Origin: Lachnospiraceae bacterium
GTDB taxonomy: Bacteria; Bacillota; Clostridia; Lachnospirales; Lachnospiraceae
Assembly: GCA_017461045.1 (NCBI GenBank)
Contig: JAFTZJ010000057.1
Span: forward strand, 62,001 to 126,000
Direction of reading: 5' to 3'
Length of the DNA: 64,000 bases
Shown: in pieces, positions 57,354-64,000 of the stretch
How positions within the stretch are numbered: position 1 is the stretch's first letter
Layout: each line of letters begins with the position of its first letter
Made by a program: the position numbers and the translations under genes
Notes under the pieces: model-generated
The model's database searches: none
Seen by the model: only the letters and a program-made list of their open reading frames with translations
Told to the model about the DNA's origin: nothing

Positions 57354-57995
57354 ATGAAACAAGGAATATTATTTGATTTGGACGGAACCCTTTGGAATTC
57401 CAGCCTGCAGGTAGTTGAGTCTTGGAATGAGATTCTTACAACCTTACCGGATGTGAATTTTCGGGTGACAGAGGAAAGTATACAAAGTGTCATGGGACTT
57501 CAAATGGATGAAATAGGAAGACGATTCTTTCAAGGGCTGCCGGAATCCCGAGTGGAAGAAATCATGCAGTCCTGTATGAAGCATGAGAATGAATATCTTC
57601 GAACCCATGGCGGTGTGTTGTTTCCGCATTTGGAAGAAGTGTTAGAGCAGTTATCCAAAGATTATTTTCTGGCAATTGTCAGCAACTGTCAGGTGGGATA
57701 TATTGAAGCGTTTTTGGAATATCACAAGCTTGGAAACTATTTTCAGGATTTTGAAAGCTTTGGTGCTACCGGCATGTCAAAAGGCGATAATATTCGGTTG
57801 GTATGTCAGAGAAATGACTTAGACAAGGCTGTATATCTGGGTGATATCCAAGGGGATTATGATTCGGCTTGTAAGGCAGGAGTGCCGTTTATATTAGCCG
57901 GATATGGATTTGGCAGCGTGGACGCAGAAGTTCCGGTGATTCAGAGCTTGCTTGAATTGCCGACGGTTGCGGAAAAGATACTGAATCAGATGTAG
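57354..57995 (+). CDS. HAD-superfamily hydrolase (phosphoglycolate phosphatase-like)
   Basis: A 213-residue HAD phosphatase. Motif I FDLDGTLW (nucleophile Asp at residue 8), motif II IVSNCQ (about 105), and motif III/IV AVYLGDIQGDYDSA (about 166). A helical cap follows motif I (subclass I). GAGG sits eight bases before ATG 57354; longer frames are unsupported. Substrate unknown; phosphoglycolate or sugar phosphates are typical for this branch. It precedes a thioesterase gene by 46 bases. Confidence 0.9.
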   Translation: MKQGILFDLDGTLWNSSLQVVESWNEILTTLPDVNFRVTEESIQSVMGLQMDEIGRRFFQGLPESRVEEIMQSCMKHENEYLRTHGGVLFPHLEEVLEQLSKDYFLAIVSNCQVGYIEAFLEYHKLGNYFQDFESFGATGMSKGDNIRLVCQRNDLDKAVYLGDIQGDYDSACKAGVPFILAGYGFGSVDAEVPVIQSLLELPTVAEKILNQM

Positions 57996-58041
57996 TTACC
58001 ACAAGAGATAATTCTTGGCCTGGATAGAAAGGGGAATACCA

Positions 58042-58461
58042 ATGATAGTGTATGAGCATGAGGCACAGTATTACGAAACCGATCAAATGGGAATTATTCA
58101 TCATTCCAATTATATTCGGTGGTTTGAATCGGCTCGGATTCATTATTTGAAAGAAATCGGAATTGATTATGCAAAATGTGAAGAAATGGGTTTCATTAGT
58201 CCGGTAATGGAAGTGAATTGTACCTATAAATCCATGGTGCGGTTTGGGGATACCGTTCAAGTATTTACCAGATTCGAAGAATATACCGGTGTCAAATTCT
58301 ATGTATCCTATGAAGTTCGGGATAAGGCAACCGGTGAAATACGGACAATCGGACGAAGCAAACATTGCTTTGCAGATAAAGAAGGAAAACCAATTTCGCT
58401 AAAAAGGTCCTTCCCGGAAATACATGAGAAGTTTTTGGAATTTGTGGAAGAAACTGAATAG
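58042..58461 (+). CDS. Acyl-CoA thioesterase (YbgC/4HBT hotdog fold)
   Basis: A 139-residue hotdog-fold thioesterase. YYETDQMGIIHHSNYIRWFESARI is split over the active-site motif: Asp (ETDQMG) and the HHSNY element are intact, as in YbgC and 4-hydroxybenzoyl-CoA thioesterases. It hydrolyses acyl-CoA or acyl-ACP. Start at ATG 58042 with GAAAGGGGAA upstream. In the setting of nearby acyl-transfer genes it may release or proof-read acyl thioesters, but that is inference. Confidence 0.92.
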   Translation: MIVYEHEAQYYETDQMGIIHHSNYIRWFESARIHYLKEIGIDYAKCEEMGFISPVMEVNCTYKSMVRFGDTVQVFTRFEEYTGVKFYVSYEVRDKATGEIRTIGRSKHCFADKEGKPISLKRSFPEIHEKFLEFVEETE

Positions 58462-58473
58462 AAGAACCAGAAT

Positions 58474-58510
58474 AAGGAGTGTATCGCTATGATGATAGGA
58501 TGCACTCCTT
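58474..58510 (+). terminator. Hairpin after the thioesterase gene
   Basis: AAGGAGTG (58474-58481) and CACTCCTT (58503-58510) with inner TATC/GATA; only a weak T-rich tail. Confidence 0.5.
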
Positions 58511-58697
58511 GTTATTATATGTGCCTTTTGTACAATTTGCGTAATTTTTTATCAGAATTGATGAAATTTCAACAAAGAAAAAACGAAAAAAGCCACCAAG
58601 AAACGATTTTTGCTTACATTTTTCCAGATATTTACAGTTAATTTGCAGAAAAAGGCGAAAAAAACGGAATAAAATTTGTGAAGTTGCATAAAAACCA

Positions 58698-58726
58698 TTT
58701 TCAAAATCGAATTCAGGTGGTATAAT
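58698..58726 (+). promoter_or_regulatory. Promoter of glgCD
   Basis: TATAAT (58721-58726) with a weak TTTTCA 17 bases upstream. The gap before it (58511-58697) is A/T-rich with no gene. Confidence 0.55.
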
Positions 58727-58757
58727 AGCATTATCATGCGCAAATGGGTGACGACTT

Positions 58758-60032
58758 ATGATTAAGAAGGAAATGATAGCAATGCTTTTGGCAGGCGGTC
58801 AGGGCAGTCGTTTAGGTGTTTTGACTTCCAGATTAGCCAAGCCTGCGGTTGCTTTCGGTGGTAAATACAAGATCATCGATTTTCCACTCAGTAACTGTAT
58901 TAATTCGGGAGTGGATACAGTAGGTGTTCTTACACAGTACCGTCCTCTTAGACTGAATCAGCATATTGGAATTGGTATGCCATGGGATTTGGACCGCAAT
59001 ATTGGTGGTGTAACCGTATTGCCTCCATATGAGAAGAGCACAGACAGCTCTTGGTATACAGGAACGGCAAATGCAATCTACCAGAACTTAGAATTTATGG
59101 AATATTATAATCCGGAGTATGTATTAATTCTTTCTGGTGACCACATCTATAAGATGGATTATGAGGTAATGTTGGATTACCATAAGGCAAGCAAGGCGGC
59201 AGTTACTTTGGCTACATATGAAGTGCCAATGGAAGAAGCAAGCCGTTTTGGTGTTGTAATCACAGATGAGAATGGTTGTATTCAGGAATTTGAGGAGAAA
59301 CCGGAACATCCAAGAAGTAATAAAGCATCGATGGGTATTTATATCTTCAATTGGAGTGTATTGAAGAATGCGCTTCAGGTGATGAAGGACGTGCCATCCT
59401 GTGACTTTGGTAAGCATATTATTCCATACTGCCACGAGCAGGGAGAAAGAATCTGTGCTTACGACTTCAAGGGATATTGGAAGGATGTAGGAACCTTAGG
59501 TTCTTATTGGGAAGCCAACATGGAGTTGGTTGATATTATTCCGGAATTTAACTTATATGAAGAATTCTGGAGAATTTACACAAAGAGTGATGCATTGCCA
59601 CCACAGTATATTGCAGATACAACAAAGGTTGGCAAGTGTATTATCGGTGAAGGAACAGAGATTTATGGAGAGGTTGAGCACTCTGTAATCGGTTCTGCAG
59701 TAACTATTGGTGAAGGAGCGGTTGTAAAGGATTCCATCATCATGAACGGTGCTGTAATCGGTAAGAATTGTGTAATTGACAAGGCAATTATTGCAGAGAA
59801 TACAGTGATTGGTGATGGAGCAGTCTTAGGTGTTGGTGAGTATGAACCAAGTGAGTACAATCCAAAGGTATACGCATTTGACTTGGTAACCATCGGTGAG
59901 AAATCTGTAATTCCGGCAAATGTTAAAATTGGAAAGAACACTGCTATATTTGGAGAAACGACTCTTGAGGATTACCCGAATGGCGAGCTGAAGAGTGGCG
60001 GAAGTTTGATAAAGGTAGGTGATTTGGCATGA
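58758..60032 (+). CDS. glgC: Glucose-1-phosphate adenylyltransferase, catalytic subunit
   Basis: Makes ADP-glucose for glycogen synthesis. The 424-residue protein has the nucleotidyl-transfer motif [41 protein letters not shown], and [19 protein letters not shown]; the C-terminal left-handed beta-helix begins near residue 290. The AGGxGxRL-K and active-site Asp residues are intact. GlgD overlaps its last four bases (ATGA). Allosteric control by glycolytic intermediates is known for the family. Confidence 0.96.
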   Translation: MIKKEMIAMLLAGGQGSRLGVLTSRLAKPAVAFGGKYKIIDFPLSNCINSGVDTVGVLTQYRPLRLNQHIGIGMPWDLDRNIGGVTVLPPYEKSTDSSWYTGTANAIYQNLEFMEYYNPEYVLILSGDHIYKMDYEVMLDYHKASKAAVTLATYEVPMEEASRFGVVITDENGCIQEFEEKPEHPRSNKASMGIYIFNWSVLKNALQVMKDVPSCDFGKHIIPYCHEQGERICAYDFKGYWKDVGTLGSYWEANMELVDIIPEFNLYEEFWRIYTKSDALPPQYIADTTKVGKCIIGEGTEIYGEVEHSVIGSAVTIGEGAVVKDSIIMNGAVIGKNCVIDKAIIAENTVIGDGAVLGVGEYEPSEYNPKVYAFDLVTIGEKSVIPANVKIGKNTAIFGETTLEDYPNGELKSGGSLIKVGDLA

Positions 60033-61153
60033 GAGCAATCGGTATCATTTTAGCAGGTGGTAACAGCAATCGTATGGGTGGCTTATCAGCAAAGAGAGCA
60101 GTTGCTGCAATGCCTATGGCAGGAAGCTATCGTAGTATTGACTTTTCATTAAGTAATATGACGAACTCACATATTCAGAAGGTTGCAGTATTTACCCAGT
60201 ATAATTCCCGCTCATTAAATGAGCATTTGAATTCTTCAAAATGGTGGGATTTCGGTAGAAAGCAGGGTGGCTTGTATGTATTTACACCAACCATTACAAC
60301 TACCAACAGCTATTGGTACAAGGGTACAGCAGATGCTTTATACCAGAACATCAGCTTTTTGAAGAATAGCCATGAACCGTATGTTGTAATTGCATCCGGT
60401 GATGGTATTTACAAAATGGACTACAACAAGGTATTGGAAGAACACATCAGTACCGGAGCTGACATTACAATCGTTTGTAAAGAAGTGAAGCCGGAGGATG
60501 ATGACATCAGCCGTTTCGGTGTGGTTACATTAAGTGATGATGGTTGGGTAAAGGATTTTGAAGAGAAGCCATTAGTTGCACAGAGCAATCTGGCATCAAT
60601 CGGTGTATATGTTATCCGTAGAAGACAGTTAATCGAACTTCTTGAGAACTGTGCAAAGGAAGGCAGAAGCGACTTTGTAAAGGACATCTTAATCCGTTAT
60701 AAAGATGTTAAGAAGATTCATGGTTATGTTATGGATACCTTTTGGAGAAATATTGGTAGCGTAGAGTCTTACTTCAAGACCAACATGGATTTCCTGAACA
60801 AGGATATCCGGGATTACTTCTTCCGGACACATCCGGATGTATATTCCAAGGTAGAAGACTTGCCGCCGGCTAAGTATAATGGGGATGCTGTTGTTAAGAA
60901 CAGTTTAGTAGCAAGTGGATGTATTATTAACGGTACTGTAGAGAATTCCGTATTATTTAAGAAGGTTTACGTTGGTAACAATTGTGTAATCAAGAATTCT
61001 ATTATTCTGAATGATGTTCACATCGGTGACAATTGTTACATCGAGAACTGTATCGTAGAAAGTCGGGATACCTTACGTGCCAATACCGAATACATTGGCG
61101 ATGCAGATAAGATTAAGGTAGTAGTTGAGAAGAACTTCAGATATGCACTTTAA
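60029..61153 (+). CDS. glgD: Glucose-1-phosphate adenylyltransferase, GlgD subunit
   Basis: Partner of GlgC in Bacillota, mainly regulatory. The 374-residue protein keeps the fold ([18 protein letters not shown]) but the catalytic loop reads GGNSNRMG rather than GGQGSRLG and the substrate Lys region differs, consistent with reduced catalysis. The C-terminal beta-helix ([19 protein letters not shown]) is clear. Translationally coupled to glgC. Together with MalQ at 41101 it indicates glycogen metabolism, probably connected to sporulation or stationary phase. Confidence 0.95.
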   Translation: MRAIGIILAGGNSNRMGGLSAKRAVAAMPMAGSYRSIDFSLSNMTNSHIQKVAVFTQYNSRSLNEHLNSSKWWDFGRKQGGLYVFTPTITTTNSYWYKGTADALYQNISFLKNSHEPYVVIASGDGIYKMDYNKVLEEHISTGADITIVCKEVKPEDDDISRFGVVTLSDDGWVKDFEEKPLVAQSNLASIGVYVIRRRQLIELLENCAKEGRSDFVKDILIRYKDVKKIHGYVMDTFWRNIGSVESYFKTNMDFLNKDIRDYFFRTHPDVYSKVEDLPPAKYNGDAVVKNSLVASGCIINGTVENSVLFKKVYVGNNCVIKNSIILNDVHIGDNCYIENCIVESRDTLRANTEYIGDADKIKVVVEKNFRYAL

Positions 61154-61164
61154 TCGAAAATAAA

Positions 61165-61192
61165 TGTGGGTGTAGAAACTGCTTTTGCAGTT
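61165..61192 (+). terminator. Hairpin after glgD
   Basis: AAACTGC and GCAGTTT with a four-base loop near 61178-61195, weak T tail. It may separate glgCD from spoVG. Confidence 0.4.
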
Positions 61193-61217
61193 TGTAAAAT
61201 GACAGGGGGTTTAGCAA

Positions 61218-61493
61218 ATGAAGATTACGGACGTAAGAGTACGGAAGGTTACAAAAGAAGGTAAAATGAAAGCTGTCGTATCAATTACAATCGACGAAGA
61301 GTTTGTTGTACATGATATTAAGGTTATCGAAGGCGAAAAGGGGTTATTTATCGCCATGCCTAGCCGGAAAGCAGTAGATGGAGAGTATCGGGATATTGCG
61401 CATCCGATTAATTCTACTACCAGAGACCGTATTCAGAATCTGATTCTGGATGCTTACGAAAAAGCATTATTGGAAGCAGACGAGACAGAATAG
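61218..61493 (+). CDS. spoVG: Septation regulator SpoVG
   Basis: A 91-residue nucleic-acid-binding regulator: [11 protein letters not shown], then [21 protein letters not shown] and [20 protein letters not shown], the conserved SpoVG core, with an acidic tail. It affects asymmetric septation and other developmental processes in Bacillota. SD CAGGGGG. Followed by a strong terminator. Confidence 0.95.
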   Translation: MKITDVRVRKVTKEGKMKAVVSITIDEEFVVHDIKVIEGEKGLFIAMPSRKAVDGEYRDIAHPINSTTRDRIQNLILDAYEKALLEADETE

Positions 61494-61511
61494 CTGTCAT
61501 AACGAAGATGA

Positions 61512-61556
61512 GAACCCGAATTCCTGGTGGGGTTATACAGGAATTCGGGTTTTTTG
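61512..61556 (+). terminator. Intrinsic terminator after spoVG
   Basis: AACCCGAATTCCTG (about 61512-61525) and CAGGAATTCGGGTT (about 61538-61551), followed by TTTTTT. Confidence 0.92.
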
Positions 61557-61711
61557 TTTTTTAAAAAGCACGAATTGTGCAAAGTATATCAGAAAATGTA
61601 TAAAAATTTTCTTAAATGCGAAATTTAGAGTTGCGGTTTTTTAACAGTCGATTATAATGGAAAATGGTTGATTTTAAATAAATAAGATACATGATTCAGG
61701 AGGAGTTAAAA

Positions 61712-64000
61712 ATGCCAAAGTTTAGTGTTAAAAAACCATATACAATACTGGTAGCAGTTATTGCTCTGTTGGTATTTGGTTTTGTTACCTTTACGCGGTT
61801 ATCTACAGACCTGTTGCCTTCCATGGAATTGCCGTACGTTGTAGTCGTTACGACATATCCGGGTGCAGCACCGGAGCGTGTAGAAAGCCAAGTAACGGAA
61901 TTGCTGGAGTCCACACTGGGAACCATTAATGGTGTGGAGAATGTTACCAGTACATCCAGTGAGAATTACAGTATGGTTATGTTGGAGTTTTCAGAAGGAA
62001 CCAACATGGACAGTGCTATGGTTGATTTGTCTACGGCAATTGATCAGATGGTGTTACCGGAGAATTGCGGTACACCAATGTTGATGGAAGTGTCCATGGA
62101 TATGATGCCGACCATGCAGGTAACAGTTGACTGCGACGATATGGATATCTATGAATTAACAGAGTTTGCAGAAGAAACCATTATGCCATATATGGAACGT
62201 CAGACCGGTGTTGCCAGCGTAGATGGTATGGGTCTGGTAAATGAGATGGTAGAAATTCGTTTGGATGGAGAACGCATAGATGAGTTAAATGATGATTTGG
62301 CAGCCTATGTAGATGATTCCCTGGCAGATGCAAAGGAACAGTTGGATAGTGCAAATTCAGAATTGGGAAGTGCACAGGCACAGCTGGATACTGCGAAGAA
62401 GACATTAGAAGAACAGCAAAGCCAAACAGCCAAAGAATTAGCACAGACCAGTCAGTTGTTAGACGAAGCAATGGCAACTCGTGCAGCATACAGTGCACAA
62501 GTAACCAGTTTACAGGCAAGTAAGGCAGCGTTACAGACAGAACAGAAGGCTTATGAGGATGCAGGAATTGTAACGACTTATGAGCAAATGAATACATTGT
62601 TTACCTCTATGTATACGGCAGCGTCACAACCACCGTTGTCTATGATGATAGATGCAAATACTCTTCCGAAGGATATTATAGAAGCAAGTGAAAGTCCGGA
62701 GAAATTAGCGGCAGTTATTTCATTGGCAGAAACTATGTCGTCTATGCCGGGTTCTATGATTACAGCAGAGCAGGTTGCCGGATTAAAGGCACTGACTTCC
62801 GATAATTTAAAGCAAATTGTAACGGCATATAATCGGATTCCTGTAATTGAAACAGAGCTTGCGAATTTAGAAATTGAGATTGCTGCGGCACAGGCTGTAT
62901 TGGATAATGTGAATTCCGCTACTCAGGAAGCAGTGAATAATTATGCTACCTTGGAGGAAGGAAAGATTACAGCGGCAGCAGGTTTTGGTTCTGCAACTGC
63001 ACAGTTAGAAGCAGCACAGACAGCTTTGAATGAAGGTAAAGCAGAAATGGAAAGTGCAGAGGATTCTTATGAATCTGCAAAGGAAACTGCCCTGAAGAGT
63101 GCGAACTTAGATGCATTACTGAATCTGGAAACCTTATCCGGCATGATTTATGCACAGAACTTTGCGATGCCTGCCGGTTATATATATGAAGATGAAGACC
63201 AGTATTTATTGAAGGTTGGAGAAGAATTTACAAGTGTTAAGGAATTAGAAAATGCACTGTTATGTGATATTGATGGTATTGGTGAAGTGCGATTAAAGGA
63301 TGTTGCAACTGTTACCATGATTGATAATTCCGGTGCATCCTATGCAAAGGTAAATGGTAATCAGGCAATTATTCTGGCGATTTATAAAGCAAGTACCGCA
63401 GGTACTGCCAGTGTATCCGATGAGTGTAATGAAGCCTTTGAAGAACTGGAAGAAAAGTATGCAGGCTTACATATTATGAACCTGATGGATCAGGGCGAAT
63501 ATATAGACATGATTATTAAGTCCGTATTATCCAATCTGATTTATGGTGCAATCCTTGCGATTATCGTCCTTGCAATCTTCTTAAAGGATGTAAAGCCAAC
63601 AATCGTAGTTGCAATCAGTATTCCGTTAAGTGTATTGTTTGCTATGGTATTAATGTACTTCTCAGGAATGACAATGAATATTATTTCCCTGTCCGGTTTG
63701 GCACTGGGTGTTGGTATGTTGGTGGATAACTCTATCGTAGTTATTGAGAATATATATCGATTGCGAAACAAAGGAATTCCGTCTGCCCGTGCAGCGGTTA
63801 TGGGTGCAAATCAGGTTGCAGGTGCGATTATTGCATCAACGCTTACGACTATTTGTGTATTCGTACCAATGGTATTTGCAGGCGGTATTGCTAAGCAGTT
63901 ATTGCCGGATATGGCTTGGACCATTGCATTTAGTTTGGTGCCAGTCTGATTGTAGCGTTAACGGTTGTTCCAAGTATGAGTGCAACTGTTTTGCGGAATA
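61712..64000 (+). CDS. RND-family efflux transporter, 3'-partial, frameshifted near 63938
   Basis: Proton-driven export pump of the AcrB/RND superfamily. The first 750 residues are seen: TM1 (YTILVAVIALLVFGFVTF), a porter region (YVVVVTTYPGAAPERVESQV), a long coiled-coil insert (about 200-470) typical of Gram-positive RND pumps, then TM2-TM4 with LGVGMLVDNSIVVIENIYRLR. The frame stops at TGA 63947, but one extra G near 63937 restores FSLGASLIVALTVVPSMSA, the expected next helix, through to the window edge. Start at ATG 61712 with AGGAGG upstream. Substrate unknown. Confidence 0.9.

Noticed and set aside
1..64000. tRNA genes, rRNA or transposase genes
   Set aside because: I saw no GTTCRANYC-type T-loop in a cloverleaf context, no rRNA sequence and no DDE or serine/tyrosine recombinase motif.

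Overview
The window looks like a chromosomal segment of a spore-forming, low-to-moderate GC member of the Bacillota, most likely a Lachnospiraceae-type Clostridium relative. Support comes from strong AGGAGG-type ribosome binding sites, a large Gram-positive SRP RNA with Alu-type arms, an S-box riboswitch before metK, an agr-type cyclic-peptide quorum system, sporulation and germination genes (CotS-like, GerA/GerB, SpoIIR, SpoVG), paired GlgC/GlgD and the FakA/FakB fatty-acid kinase. No tRNA, rRNA, insertion sequence with a transposase, prophage or CRISPR array is visible.

Layout. 1-3435: very large ABC1/UbiB-type atypical kinase, broken by an apparent one-base deletion. 3475-7457: GNAT acetyltransferase, diguanylate cyclase, AI-2E-family membrane protein. 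7545-11419: proS, cca, CotS-like kinase. 11464-15972: PEGA lipoprotein, then agrBD and agrA/agrC-like genes. 16217-20872: coiled-coil protein, lipoprotein, tatD, rsmA, an unknown gene, a GNAT. 20941-22496: tadA, SRP RNA, HD hydrolase. 22665-26836: VTC-domain protein, DUF4956 membrane protein, carbohydrate-binding-domain lipoprotein, HD-GYP protein. 26976-30283: SAM riboswitch, metK, ispE (frameshifted), a long inverted-repeat element, a FadR-type regulator. 30364-34361: gerA, gerB (fused to a GerC-like lipoprotein domain), spoIIR. 34542-37661: ddl, murI, DUF1934, methyltransferase, a small membrane protein. 37662-39729: low-coding island with one putative PD-(D/E)XK nuclease gene flanked by two phased repeat arrays. 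39730-43789 (minus): membrane protein, plsC, malQ, dead alpha/beta hydrolase. 43869-50378: hydrolase and glycosyltransferase, then plsX, fakA and two fakB genes (minus). 50612-55483: tight six-gene lipid cluster (hydrolase, ligase-ACP, two PlsC, ACP, LRAT-like protein). 55617-58461: four small membrane proteins, HAD phosphatase, thioesterase. 58758-64000: glgC, glgD, spoVG, and an RND transporter running off the end.

Most notable observations. (1) Four sporulation-type genes (10430, 19320, 30364, 33633) share one start-site design: a hairpin whose right arm holds the Shine-Dalgarno sequence and whose left arm or loop holds a promoter resembling the sigma-E, sigma-E, sigma-G and sigma-F consensus respectively. 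A transcript begun at the local promoter would lack the left arm and be translatable, while read-through RNA would be terminated or have its SD masked. (2) The putative nuclease gene at 38354 lies between two arrays of short inverted boxes spaced about 31 bp within a unit and about 83 bp between units, i.e. near-integral helical turns. (3) The 50612-55483 cluster looks like an uncharacterised acyl-lipid or N-acyl pathway built around an LRAT-fold acyltransferase. (4) agrBD is preceded by four CGA boxes at exactly 10-bp spacing, similar to tandem Spo0A boxes.

Three genes (first gene, ispE, RND pump) are broken by what look like single G deletions. This makes sequencing or assembly error a serious possibility, especially since ispE is normally essential. 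The alpha/beta hydrolase at 42788-43789 instead has an in-frame TAG.
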